From assembly GCF_024494695.1 (NCBI RefSeq), contig NZ_JANHDP010000003.1, positions 434,001 to 498,000 of the forward strand: DNA of 64,000 bases, written 5' to 3'. Of this stretch, positions 53,568 to 61,482 are shown in pieces. The translations under genes and the position numbers were made by a program. The DNA comes from Natronoarchaeum rubrum. Lineage in GTDB: Archaea; Halobacteriota; Halobacteria; Halobacteriales; Natronoarchaeaceae. The notes under the pieces are model-generated. The model ran no database searches. It saw only the letters and a program-made list of their open reading frames with translations, and had not been told where the DNA came from. Position 1 is the stretch's first letter, and the number at the start of each line of letters is the position of its first letter.

Positions 53568-53945
53568 ATGGCGAAAGAAGTACACTCCACGTCGACCGAA
53601 GGGTATTCCACGACGAATCAGATCCGCGACTTCGAGACGACCGTCGATGCGACCGGCGAGGAAGCGCCGGACACGCTGGAGGCGCTGCTGGCAGCCTACA
53701 GCTCCTGTTACGTCCCCGCACTGCGCGTCGCCGCCGAACAGCGAGACGTGGGCGATCTCGGCGAGATCTCGATCGACGTCACGGGCGAGCTCAACGACGA
53801 CGACAAGCTGGAGTCGGTCGCGTTCGACGTCGAGACGGAGGCTGACGTCGGCGACAAGGCCGACGACGTGATCGAGCGGGCCAACGAACTCTGCAAGGTC
53901 CACGACGCGCTCAAGGAGAGCCTCGGCGCCGAAGTGAACCTGTAG
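53568..53945 (+). CDS. OsmC family protein
   Basis: A 125-residue OsmC/Ohr-type protein. The opening MAKEVHSTSTEGYSTTNQIR and ALLAAYSSCYVPALRVAAEQ place a Cys at the family's first redox position, and a second Cys is in NELCKVHDALKESLGAEV. In Ohr, a Cys pair reduces organic hydroperoxides; the sequence context fits that two-cysteine arrangement, but the physiological substrate is unproven. ATG at 53568 was chosen; the frame continues upstream across the previous gene without a sensible start. Confidence 0.88.
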   Translation: MAKEVHSTSTEGYSTTNQIRDFETTVDATGEEAPDTLEALLAAYSSCYVPALRVAAEQRDVGDLGEISIDVTGELNDDDKLESVAFDVETEADVGDKADDVIERANELCKVHDALKESLGAEVNL

Positions 53946-54001
53946 ACGGCTCAGAACTCCGCGTTTTTGGATCGTCACGTCACCCGTTCAGCCTCGCGGC
54001 C

Positions 54002-54025
54002 GGGCGCGCTCTCCGTAGCGCGCCC
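54002..54025 (+). terminator. strong hairpin after the OsmC gene
   Basis: The arms gggcgcgct (54002-54010) and agcgcgccc (54017-54025) form a perfect nine-base-pair stem with a six-base loop. It lies about 60 bases after the OsmC stop. No T-run follows on the plus strand, so it may be a structural element or a processing signal rather than a classical terminator. Confidence 0.45.
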
Positions 54026-54037
54026 CGGGGAGAGGGC

Positions 54038-54110
54038 AGGGTTGCGCGTGGTCGCTGTCGGCGTCCTCGCGAGCGACTGGAGGGAGCGAACGAGGACTTT
54101 GCACAACCCT
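54038..54110. repeat. large nested inverted repeat in an intergenic region
   Basis: Outer arms agggttgcgc (54038-54047) and gcacaaccct (54101-54110) pair with one mismatch. Inner arms gtcctcg (54063-54069) and cgaggac (54091-54097) pair perfectly. Between them is gagcgactggagggagcgaa-type sequence, which is common in haloarchaeal intergenic repeats. The element lies upstream of the DUF5799 gene. Confidence 0.6.
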
Positions 54111-54139
54111 GATACGGTGGCTCTCCGTACGTACTCGGT

Positions 54140-54610
54140 ATGAGCAACGGTGACTGGACCGACCGGTTCGTCGGCGACAGGATGTCCGTCGATCAGGAGT
54201 TCAACCAGCGCGTCGCCCGATCCGACTTTTCCAGCCAGGAGTGGGGGATGATCATGACGGCGGTCGAGTTGGAAATCGAGAACCCGGACGATCCCGAGAG
54301 CGCGCAACTCGTCGCCGACACCGACAAGCTCCCGCAGGTGATGCCCGCGCTCGACGACGTGCGCGAGCAGATGGGCGGGATGGGCGGCGCGCCCTCCGGC
54401 GGCTCGTCGCGAAGCTCGGGCGGCAGCGGCGACGGCATCGTCGGCGCGATCAAGGGGCTGTTCGGCGGCGGCAGCGGTGGTGGCGGCGACGAACGCGAGC
54501 GAGCCGCTGCAGAGCTCGCCCAGGAGTACGCCGAGCAGTTTCAGGAACGCCTGGAGTCACAGGGGAAGTGGGCGCGAGCCTGCTCGGCCGCGGCAGAACA
54601 GACGGACTGA
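54140..54610 (+). CDS. DUF5799 family protein
   Basis: A 156-residue haloarchaeal protein. The conserved N-terminal helical part reads WTDRFVGDRMSVDQEFNQRV, then FSSQEWGMIMTAVELEIENP. A Gly/Ser-rich linker (about 80-115) joins it to a C-terminal helix ELAQEYAEQFQERLESQGKW. No enzymatic motif is seen. Function is unknown, and the family seems confined to haloarchaea. Confidence 0.85.
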   Translation: MSNGDWTDRFVGDRMSVDQEFNQRVARSDFSSQEWGMIMTAVELEIENPDDPESAQLVADTDKLPQVMPALDDVREQMGGMGGAPSGGSSRSSGGSGDGIVGAIKGLFGGGSGGGGDERERAAAELAQEYAEQFQERLESQGKWARACSAAAEQTD

Positions 54611-54627
54611 CGAGCGATCGAAACGGC

Positions 54628-54771
54628 CTATCCTTCGGAGGTAAACAGCGTCAACTCCTCGGCTTCGTAGATGTTGATCAGCTCGGTCACGATCTCGTCG
54701 TAGGACTCGTCCTCGGTGCGCAGCGCGTCGAGCCGTTCGATCGTCTCGTCGTCGAGGTTTACGTTCGGCAT
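54628..54771 (-). CDS. 47-residue ribbon-helix-helix-like/antitoxin-like small protein
   Basis: ATG at 54771, TAG at 54628-54630. The sequence starts MPNVNLDDETIERLDALRTE and continues DESYDEIVTELINIYEAEEL. The V-N-L-D-D-E-T-I-E-R-L strand-helix opening is like VapB-type and DUF7557-type haloarchaeal proteins that bind DNA as dimers. No VapC toxin gene is next to it. A free-standing antitoxin-like regulator is a fair guess. Confidence 0.65.
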   Translation of the reverse strand: MPNVNLDDETIERLDALRTEDESYDEIVTELINIYEAEELTLFTSEG

Positions 54772-54833
54772 ACCAGAATATTTACCGGCGATCGACTTAA
54801 GCGATTAGCCCGCCGACGGGAGCCGCGGCCGGT

Positions 54834-55814
54834 TTAGAGCCGATCCAGAACGGCCTGCGTGACGTCCTCGGTCGAGGCGTCGCCGCCCAGATCGGGCGTG
54901 CGCGGCCCCTCGTCGAGCACCGTCTCGACGGCGTCGCGAACCCGGTCACCCTGCTCGTCGTAGCCCAGATGATCCAGCAGCATCGCCGCCGAGAGGATCA
55001 TCGCGGAGGGGTTGGCGACGCCCTCGCCGGCGATGTCCGGCGCCGAGCCGTGGACCGGCTCGAACAGCGCGTTCTCGGAGCCGACGTTCGCGGAGGGGAG
55101 CAGTCCCAGTCCGCCGACCAGTCCCGCGGCGAGGTCCGAAAGAACGTCGCCCGCGAGATTGGGACAGATGATCACGCCGTAGTCCTCGGGGTGCATGATC
55201 AGGTGCATCGCCAGCGCGTCCATCAGCGCGGTGTCGTAGTCGGCATCGCGCTCTTCCGCCACGGCTTCGGCGGCGTCGAGGAACTCGCCGTCGGTCGTCC
55301 GCATCACGTTCGCCTTGTGAGCGATCGTGACGTCGTCGTAGCCGTTCTCCTCGGCATAGTCGAAGCCGAACTCGGCGATGTCGCGAGAGGCTTCCTCGGT
55401 GATTACCCTCGTGAGCGTCGTGACGCCGTCGGCGATCTCGGATTCGATCCCCGAGTAGACGCCCTCGGTGTTCTCGCGGACGAACACGAGGTCGGTGTTG
55501 GGCTGGACGGCGTCCAGACCGGGGTAGGAGACGGCGGGCCGGACGTTGGCGAACGAGCCGACGACCTCGCGCAGCGGGAGGATCACGTCGGCCGCGGTCT
55601 CGCCGGCGGCGCCGAACAGCGTGGCGTCGGACTCGGCCGCGAGGTCGCGCGTTTCTTGGGGCAGTGCTTCGCCGGTTTCCTCTTTGACGGCGTCGCCGGC
55701 GTCGCCCTCGACGAACTCGAACTCGACGTCGAGCGCGTTCAGGACGTCGACCGCGGCGGGCGTCACTTCCTGTCCGATCCCGTCGCCGGGAATGACGGCA
55801 ATCTGGTGGGTCAT
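54834..55814 (-). CDS. leuB: 3-isopropylmalate dehydrogenase
   Basis: A 326-residue NAD-dependent decarboxylating dehydrogenase of leucine synthesis, which turns 3-isopropylmalate into 2-oxoisocaproate. It has the family opening [20 protein letters not shown], the active-site region [19 protein letters not shown], the metal/substrate segment [20 protein letters not shown], and the C-terminal [19 protein letters not shown]. Isocitrate or homoisocitrate dehydrogenase would have a longer or different specificity segment. ATG at 55814 ([10 protein letters not shown]) is the start. The gene belongs to the leucine cluster but is separated from leuCD by a plus-strand membrane gene and a small zinc-finger gene. 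Confidence 0.93.
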   Translation of the reverse strand: MTHQIAVIPGDGIGQEVTPAAVDVLNALDVEFEFVEGDAGDAVKEETGEALPQETRDLAAESDATLFGAAGETAADVILPLREVVGSFANVRPAVSYPGLDAVQPNTDLVFVRENTEGVYSGIESEIADGVTTLTRVITEEASRDIAEFGFDYAEENGYDDVTIAHKANVMRTTDGEFLDAAEAVAEERDADYDTALMDALAMHLIMHPEDYGVIICPNLAGDVLSDLAAGLVGGLGLLPSANVGSENALFEPVHGSAPDIAGEGVANPSAMILSAAMLLDHLGYDEQGDRVRDAVETVLDEGPRTPDLGGDASTEDVTQAVLDRL

Positions 55815-55936
55815 TGCTTGCTCAGATGCGTCCGGGGTTGGAAAGTGGTTCGATTCGGTCGATGCCGACGGCGCCGCGGCGATCGGCGCCACGCGAGTCG
55901 TTACCCCGACACCGAGCGGGATATCGACCGCAACAC

Positions 55937-55944
55937 ATTTTTAT
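55937..55944 (+). promoter_or_regulatory. TATA-like box for the DUF6159 gene
   Basis: The sequence atttttat at 55937-55944 would set a start site near 55966, giving an untranslated leader of about 86 bases before the DUF6159 ATG. The leader contains a strong Shine-Dalgarno, ggaggt, at 56042-56047. It also contains a 38-codon frame (55943-56059) that overlaps the ATG by eight bases and could be a small upstream ORF. Confidence 0.4.
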
Positions 55945-56051
55945 GCGATACCGCGGCCAGATCCCGCAGATCGTGGCGCAGAAACTATCCGTCCGCAACG
56001 ACAACGAACTGGCCGATCACCGTCGACGACCCCGTAGCCGCGGAGGTAGCG

Positions 56052-56918
56052 ATGCGTAGTCTCGCATCGCTTCGGCGGCAGTTCGGCATCGGTCTCGACG
56101 CCGTGCGAACGCTGTTGTCGGCGCCACAGATGCTCGTCTACCCGCTGCTGGCAGCCGTGCTCGGCGTCGGCGTCCCGGTCGGTCTGGCGGGCGGGACGTA
56201 CCTCGTGGCGCCGCGCTTCGCGCAGTACAGCACGGTGTTGTCGATGGTTCTCTTCCCCGTCATCTTCGCGTTTCTGATGGTGGCGTACTGTCACGAACTC
56301 AACGAGGCGTTCGAGGGGCGATCGCCCTCGTTCGGCGAGGGCCTCCGCGTCGCCGTCGGCCGAGCGAAGCTGGTCGCCGTCGCGGGGCTCGTCGTCGGTA
56401 CCGGCGGCTTTCTCGTCCGTTCGATGGGTGACTCGCTCCCCTTTGGCTCGGTTGCCGGTCTCGGCTCGGCGTGGGCGCTGCGCGTCGGTGGTGTGTTCGC
56501 GTTTCCCGTCGTCGCGACGACCGACGGCGATCTCGACGACGCGTTCGACGAAGTCGTCGCCGCAGTCGAGGCAGAGTGGGGAAAATCGCTGGTCGCGACC
56601 GCCAGCACGCAACTGCTCGGGACGGTGATCGCGTGGGTGGGCATCATCGCGGCCGTAGTGCTCGCCGCCGGGGCGTTCACCGGCCGCTTCGCAGTCGATG
56701 CCGGCCCGCTCGGTCCGTTCACGTTCCCGGTAGTCGTCGGCGTCTCGGGGATCCTCGCAGCCATCCTCGTCCAGTTCACGATCGACGGCATCCTGAAAAC
56801 CGCGCTGTACCGCTACGCGACCGAAGGCGAACTGCCGACGGCACTGTCGACCGACGCCGACGAACTCGTCGACGCCGAGAGCGCGTCCGCCGCTCGGGCG
56901 TCGCAGTCAGCCGACTGA
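56052..56918 (+). CDS. DUF6159 family membrane protein
   Basis: A 288-residue membrane protein with about six TM helices: MLVYPLLAAVLGVGVPVGLA, VLSMVLFPVIFAFLMVAYC, LVAVAGLVVGTGGFLV, a pair near 180-240, and ILAAILVQFTIDGILKTALY. The segment HELNEAFEGRSPSFGEGLRV is like the DUF6159 cytoplasmic loop. Start is ATG 56052, supported by ggaggt five bases upstream. Function is unknown. It separates leuB from the ilv-leu operon and is divergent from leuB. Confidence 0.82.
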   Translation: MRSLASLRRQFGIGLDAVRTLLSAPQMLVYPLLAAVLGVGVPVGLAGGTYLVAPRFAQYSTVLSMVLFPVIFAFLMVAYCHELNEAFEGRSPSFGEGLRVAVGRAKLVAVAGLVVGTGGFLVRSMGDSLPFGSVAGLGSAWALRVGGVFAFPVVATTDGDLDDAFDEVVAAVEAEWGKSLVATASTQLLGTVIAWVGIIAAVVLAAGAFTGRFAVDAGPLGPFTFPVVVGVSGILAAILVQFTIDGILKTALYRYATEGELPTALSTDADELVDAESASAARASQSAD

Positions 56919-57139
56919 CAGTCGCGGCCGCGGCTCGGAACGGAGTCGCTCGAAATCGTCGCGGAGAGAGGATCGATAGACGAGTCCTGCTGCTCTGGAG
57001 TATTGAAACGCACCCGCGTGGTGACACGCGGGGTGGACTTCCGATCCTAGGAAGGCCAACTACACCGAACCCCCGAGCAGGTAAAAGTGTTTCAGTACGG
57101 CGTCGTCGGTTCCGGAGTCCCGAACGAGGGCAGGGAACG

Positions 57140-57301
57140 TCACCCGGAGAGTTCGCTCTCCTCTAACTGTTCGTAGGCCGAGACGACGTCCCGTGCGAGC
57201 TCTCGCTTCGTGTGCTCCTCGACGAGATGGTCTTCGAGCCGCTTCTCCTCCGGGAGTTCGCCGGAACACAACGGGCACTGGACAGGCGGTCTGGATGCCA
57301 T
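57140..57301 (-). CDS. 53-residue C2H2-type zinc-finger protein
   Basis: ATG at 57301, TGA at 57140-57142. The sequence MASRPPVQCPLCSGELPEEK followed by RLEDHLVEEHTKRELARDVV contains a C-x2-C ... H-x4-H pattern (Cys 9 and 12, His 25 and 30), typical of the small zinc-finger proteins of haloarchaea. The rest is helical and acidic. It follows leuD on the same strand with a gap of about 137 bases. Its role is unknown; DNA, RNA or protein binding is possible. Confidence 0.7.
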   Translation of the reverse strand: MASRPPVQCPLCSGELPEEKRLEDHLVEEHTKRELARDVVSAYEQLEESELSG

Positions 57302-57438
57302 ACCGAGTGTACGCCGTCCGACGCCAAATACGCGGAGGCGTCCGGCGGGCGAACGCGTCGCTGGGAGGATCGGAGTGACGCTCGGCGTCGAAAACGAAGA
57401 AATCCGCTGCGCGGTACGTTGGAATCGACCGAGCCGAA

Positions 57439-58074
57439 TTACTCGGCGTCCGGGATCGCCGCGTCCTCGACGTACGGCAGTTCGCGGGCCTTGTCGCGGA
57501 CCGCGCCCGCGTTGGACTTCATCAGCGCGGTGGTGTCCCAGACGCCCTCGACGAGCGCCTTGCGCTGGGCGTCGTCGACGGTGACGTCGATCTCGTTGTC
57601 GCCGTAGGTGACGGTCTCGGCCGCGACGTCGATGTCGATCTCGCCGTCGGGGTTCTCGTCGACCCAGTCCTGCAGGTCCTGGATCGTCTCGCTGTCGGCG
57701 GTCACGGTCGGGATGCCCAGAGCCAGGCAGTTGCCCGCGAAGATCTCCGCGAACCCTTCGCCGATCAGCGCGTCGATGCCCCAGCGCATCAGCGCCTGCG
57801 GGGCGTGCTCGCGCGAGGAGCCGCAGCCGAAGTTGTTGTTGACCACCATGACGTTGGCGTCCTGGAAGCGCTCCTCGTTCATCGGGTGGTCCTTCTGGTT
57901 GTCCTCGTCGTCGAAGCGGACGTCGAAGAACGCGAACTCGCCGAGGCCGTCGAACGTGACGACTTTCATGAACCGCGCGGGGATGATCTGGTCGGTGTCG
58001 ATGTCGTTGCCGCGGATCGGCACGCCAGACCCGGACACGTAATCGACTTCGGGAATCTCGACTTCGTCGCTCAT
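57439..58074 (-). CDS. leuD: 3-isopropylmalate dehydratase small subunit
   Basis: A 211-residue aconitase-swivel-domain subunit. The segment [18 protein letters not shown] and [20 protein letters not shown] (about 75-95) match LeuD, which with LeuC isomerises 2-isopropylmalate to 3-isopropylmalate. The start overlaps the leuC stop by 4 bases. A homoaconitase small subunit would be similar; the neighbours support leucine synthesis. Confidence 0.95.
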   Translation of the reverse strand: MSDEVEIPEVDYVSGSGVPIRGNDIDTDQIIPARFMKVVTFDGLGEFAFFDVRFDDEDNQKDHPMNEERFQDANVMVVNNNFGCGSSREHAPQALMRWGIDALIGEGFAEIFAGNCLALGIPTVTADSETIQDLQDWVDENPDGEIDIDVAAETVTYGDNEIDVTVDDAQRKALVEGVWDTTALMKSNAGAVRDKARELPYVEDAAIPDAE

Positions 58075-59492
58075 GCGAGGTTCACCTCCTTCAGGTCGCG
58101 CACGTCAGAGACCTCGCCGGTGATCGCCGCGGCGGCGACCATCCGGGGGTTCATCAGCACGGTGCGGCCGTCCTTGCTGCCCTGGCGGCCGATAAAGTTG
58201 CGGTTCGACGAGGACGCGCAGGCTTCGTCGCCTTCCAGCTGGTCCTCGTTCATGCCGAGACACATCGAACAGCCCGCGTTGCGCCACTCGAAGCCGGCCT
58301 CCTCAAAGATGTCTTTGAGGCCCTCCTCTTTGGCCTTCCGCTGCACGCGCTGGCTGCCGGGGACGACCATCGCGCGGACGTCGTCGTCGACCTGCCGGCC
58401 CTTGACGATCCGGGCGGCCCGTCGCAGGTCGGGCAGGCGCGCGTTCGTACACGAGCCGAGGAAGGCGACGTCGATGTCGTACCCCTCCATCGTCTCGCCG
58501 GGCTCGACGCGCATGTGCTCCTGGGCGCGCCGGGCGGTGTCCTGTTTCTCCTCGGGCAGTTCCTCGGGCGACGGGATCGGGTCGGTGATGCCGATGCCCT
58601 GCCCGGGCGTGGTGCCCCAGGTGACGACCGGTTCGAGCGAGGAGCCGTCGATCGTGACGACGTCGTCGTACTCGGCGTCGTCGTCGGACTGGATCGACTC
58701 CCAGTAGGGCTTGAGCTCGTCGAACTTCTCGGGGTTCTCCTGGAAGTAGTCGGTCTGCTCTAACCACTCGAAGGTGGTCTCGTCGGGATTGACGTAGCCC
58801 GCGCGGGCGCCGCCCTCGATCGACATGTTGCAGATCGACATCCGACCTTCCATGTCGAGGTCCTCGATGGCTTCGCCGGCGTACTCGTAGACGTAGCCGA
58901 CGCCGCCTTCGGTGCCGAGTCGGCGGATGATCTCCAGGATGATGTCCTTGGCTTCGACGCCCTCCTGCAGTTCGCCGGTGACCTCGATCTTGCGGACCTT
59001 CTGTTTCTCCATCGCGACCGTGCCGGTCGCCAGCACGTCGCGGATCTGGCTCGTCCCGATGCCGAACGCGAGCGCGCCGAAGGCGCCGTGAGTCGACGTG
59101 TGGGAGTCGCCACAGACGATCGTCTTGCCTGGCTGGGTGATCCCCTGCTCCGGGCCGATGACGTGGACGATGCCCTGGTCGCCCGTCGTCGGGTCCGAAA
59201 AGTCGATCCCGGCGTCGCGGACGTTCTGTTCCAGTTCGGCCATCATCTCCTCGGCGGCGTCCTCCTTGTAGGGGCGGGACTGGTCGGCCGTGGGGACGAT
59301 GTGGTCGACAGTCGCGTGGGTCAGCTTCGGGAACGCGACGTCGAGGTCGCGCTCTTCGAGCATCCCGAACGCCTGCGGGCTGGTAACCTCGTGGATGAGG
59401 TGGAGGCCGACGAACAGCTGATCCTGTCCCGTCGGCAGCTCGGTTACCTTGTGATTCTCCCAGACTTTGTCGTACAGCGTTCCCTCGCTCAT
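58071..59492 (-). CDS. leuC: 3-isopropylmalate dehydratase large subunit
   Basis: A 473-residue aconitase-type [4Fe-4S] enzyme. Substrate and cluster segments are [40 protein letters not shown], and the cluster cysteines in [13 protein letters not shown] and [12 protein letters not shown]. It forms a heterodimer with LeuD, whose gene overlaps it by 4 bases. Its own start overlaps the preceding small gene by 4 bases. The cytosolic pathway step is 2-isopropylmalate to 3-isopropylmalate. Confidence 0.96.
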   Translation of the reverse strand: MSEGTLYDKVWENHKVTELPTGQDQLFVGLHLIHEVTSPQAFGMLEERDLDVAFPKLTHATVDHIVPTADQSRPYKEDAAEEMMAELEQNVRDAGIDFSDPTTGDQGIVHVIGPEQGITQPGKTIVCGDSHTSTHGAFGALAFGIGTSQIRDVLATGTVAMEKQKVRKIEVTGELQEGVEAKDIILEIIRRLGTEGGVGYVYEYAGEAIEDLDMEGRMSICNMSIEGGARAGYVNPDETTFEWLEQTDYFQENPEKFDELKPYWESIQSDDDAEYDDVVTIDGSSLEPVVTWGTTPGQGIGITDPIPSPEELPEEKQDTARRAQEHMRVEPGETMEGYDIDVAFLGSCTNARLPDLRRAARIVKGRQVDDDVRAMVVPGSQRVQRKAKEEGLKDIFEEAGFEWRNAGCSMCLGMNEDQLEGDEACASSSNRNFIGRQGSKDGRTVLMNPRMVAAAAITGEVSDVRDLKEVNLA

Positions 59493-59752
59493 TCTTCGTC
59501 CTCTGTTACGTCGTTTGCGACGGCGTCCTCTCGCTTCTTCCCGCGCTCGAACACGGGGTTCGCCCCGTCGCCGTTCGGGGGCTGGTGGTCGACATTCGCC
59601 ATCGACTCGTCGTCGTCGTCCTGTTCGTCCTCCCGGTCGCTCGGTCGACCGCTCCCGTCCGCGGCGACGCCTCGCCCGCGCCGGAAGACGCGCGCGACGC
59701 TGTCCTCGTCGCTGGGATGGGTGTGGTCGACGTCTTTCATGGTGTCAGTCAT
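59489..59752 (-). CDS. 87-residue small protein between ilvC and leuC
   Basis: A polar, acidic, mostly disordered-looking protein: [20 protein letters not shown], then [18 protein letters not shown], and [20 protein letters not shown]. The two segments [19 protein letters not shown] and [18 protein letters not shown] look like an internal repeat (VDH-x-P...V-F-x-R-G). It overlaps the ilvC stop by 8 bases and the leuC start by 4, so it is strictly coupled with the operon. I do not recognise a family. A regulatory or assembly role in branched-chain synthesis is a guess. Confidence 0.7.
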   Translation of the reverse strand: MTDTMKDVDHTHPSDEDSVARVFRRGRGVAADGSGRPSDREDEQDDDDESMANVDHQPPNGDGANPVFERGKKREDAVANDVTEDEE

Positions 59753-60794
59753 CTGCTTGCACTTGCTCTTTCTCCTCGTCGGCGTCCTCCTGGGCCTCCC
59801 AGGCGAACAGGTCGCGCAGTCGGCCGCCGACATCTTCGATCTCGTGTCCTTCCTCGGCCGCGCGCAGCTGCTTGTAGCTGGGCCGGTTGGTCTGGTTCTC
59901 CGAGATCCACTCGCGGGCGAACTCGCCGTTCTGGACCTCTTCGAGAACCTGCTCCATGCCCTCGCGGGCGTACTCCTCGTCGACGACGTACTCGCCGCGG
60001 GTGAGCCCGCCGTACTCGGCGGTGTCGGAGACGGAGTTCCACATGCCCATCAGCCCGCCCTCGTAGATGAGGTCGACGATGAGCTTCATCTCGTTCATGC
60101 ACTCGAAGTAGGCCATCTCCGGACTGTAGCCCGCGTCGACGAGCGTCTCGTAGCCCATCTTCATCAGCTCGGTGACGCCGCCACAGAGGACGGCCTGCTC
60201 GCCGAACAGGTCGGTCTCGACTTCCTCCTGGAACGTCGTCTCGACGACGCCCGCGCGGGTGCAGCCGATCGCCTGCGCGTAGGCCAGCGAGCGCTCCTTG
60301 GCGTCGCCGGTGGCGTCCTGGTACACTGCGATCAGGCCGGGGACGCCCTCGCCGCGCTCGTACGTTCGGCGCACGAGGTGGCCGGGCGACTTCGGTGCGA
60401 CCATCGTCACGTCGACGTCTTCCGGCGGGCGGATCTGCCCGTAGTGGATGTTGAAGCCGTGGGCGAACTGCAGCGTGTCGCCGGCTTCCAGACCGTCCTC
60501 GATCGCCTCGTAGACGGCGGGCTGTACGGTGTCGGGCACCAGCATCTTGACGACGTCGGCCTCGGCGGCGGCGACGTCGGGCGTCTCGACGCGCAGGCCG
60601 GCGTCTTCGGCCTCGTCCCACGAGGAGGAGTTCTCCCGCAGGCCGACGATCACGTCGACGCCGCTCTCGTGCAGGTTGAGCGCGTGCGCGTGGCCCTGGC
60701 TACCGTAGCCCAGCACCGCGACCGTCTCCGATTCGATGTGCGAACTGTCCGCGTCCTCGTCTCGATATACCGTTGTCGTGAATTCGTCTGCCAT
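59745..60794 (-). CDS. ilvC: ketol-acid reductoisomerase
   Basis: A 349-residue class I KARI that isomerises and reduces acetolactate or acetohydroxybutyrate with NAD(P)H. The Rossmann motif is [20 protein letters not shown], the domain linker [20 protein letters not shown], and the Mg-binding segment [20 protein letters not shown] with [12 protein letters not shown] further on. A long acidic tail (after 320) is a haloarchaeal trait. The gene lies 65 bases after ilvN on the same strand. Confidence 0.97.
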   Translation of the reverse strand: MADEFTTTVYRDEDADSSHIESETVAVLGYGSQGHAHALNLHESGVDVIVGLRENSSSWDEAEDAGLRVETPDVAAAEADVVKMLVPDTVQPAVYEAIEDGLEAGDTLQFAHGFNIHYGQIRPPEDVDVTMVAPKSPGHLVRRTYERGEGVPGLIAVYQDATGDAKERSLAYAQAIGCTRAGVVETTFQEEVETDLFGEQAVLCGGVTELMKMGYETLVDAGYSPEMAYFECMNEMKLIVDLIYEGGLMGMWNSVSDTAEYGGLTRGEYVVDEEYAREGMEQVLEEVQNGEFAREWISENQTNRPSYKQLRAAEEGHEIEDVGGRLRDLFAWEAQEDADEEKEQVQADD

Positions 60795-60859
60795 GTGTGT
60801 CGATCTCGTTTCGTGTCGCGTATACGTTGCGAATCGCTCGTCGGTCGGTCAGATTTCGG

Positions 60860-61480
60860 TCAGTCGTCGGCCGGCGCGCCGTCGGGCGTCGTCGCGGTGT
60901 ACTCGGCGCCCCGCGAGAGCGCGGCCGTCCCGGTGCGGACGATCTCGTGGATGCCGAACTGCTCGAACGCGTCGACGGCGGCGTCGATCTTCTGGGTGCT
61001 GCCGGTGATCTCGACGGTGATCGTGTCCCGGCCGGCGTCGACGCCCTTCGCGTCGTACATGTCGGCGATGGCGCTGACCTCGTCGGGTCGACTGGCGCCG
61101 ACCTTGATCAGCGCGAGCTCGCGCTGGTTGGCGTCCTCGGGCAGTTCCCGCACCGAGACGACCGGCAGCAGCTTCCGGAGCTGCTTTTTGGCCTGCTCGA
61201 TGCCGGGCTCGGGCTCCTCGATCACCAGCGTGATCCGGGCCCGGTCGTCGTCCTCGGTCGGGCCGACGGTCAGACTCTCGATGTTGAACTGGCGCCGGCT
61301 AAAGAGGCCCGAAACCTCCGCCAGGACGCCCGGCTCGTGTTTCACCAGCGCCGACAGCACGGCGCGGCGGGTGTCGGGCTCGGCTTCGGCGTCGGGATCG
61401 ACGCGGATCCCCTGGCTGTTGCGCCGACCGTCAGGTCGGGGTCGATCCTTCGGTCCGGGTCCTTGCAGTCCTCCTGTCAT
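60860..61480 (-). CDS. ilvN: acetolactate synthase small (regulatory) subunit
   Basis: A 206-residue regulatory subunit. The ACT domain is at about 38-115: RRAVLSALVKHEPGVLAEVS, SGLFSRRQFNIESLTVGPTE. The C-terminal part (KVGASRPDEVSAIADMYDAK) is the ALS_ss_C domain. It binds valine-type effectors and activates IlvB. A haloarchaeal N-terminal extension of about 38 residues is present, starting from ATG 61480 (MTGGLQGPGPKD). It begins two bases after the ilvB stop. Confidence 0.94.
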   Translation of the reverse strand: MTGGLQGPGPKDRPRPDGRRNSQGIRVDPDAEAEPDTRRAVLSALVKHEPGVLAEVSGLFSRRQFNIESLTVGPTEDDDRARITLVIEEPEPGIEQAKKQLRKLLPVVSVRELPEDANQRELALIKVGASRPDEVSAIADMYDAKGVDAGRDTITVEITGSTQKIDAAVDAFEQFGIHEIVRTGTAALSRGAEYTATTPDGAPADD

Positions 61481-61482
61481 CG

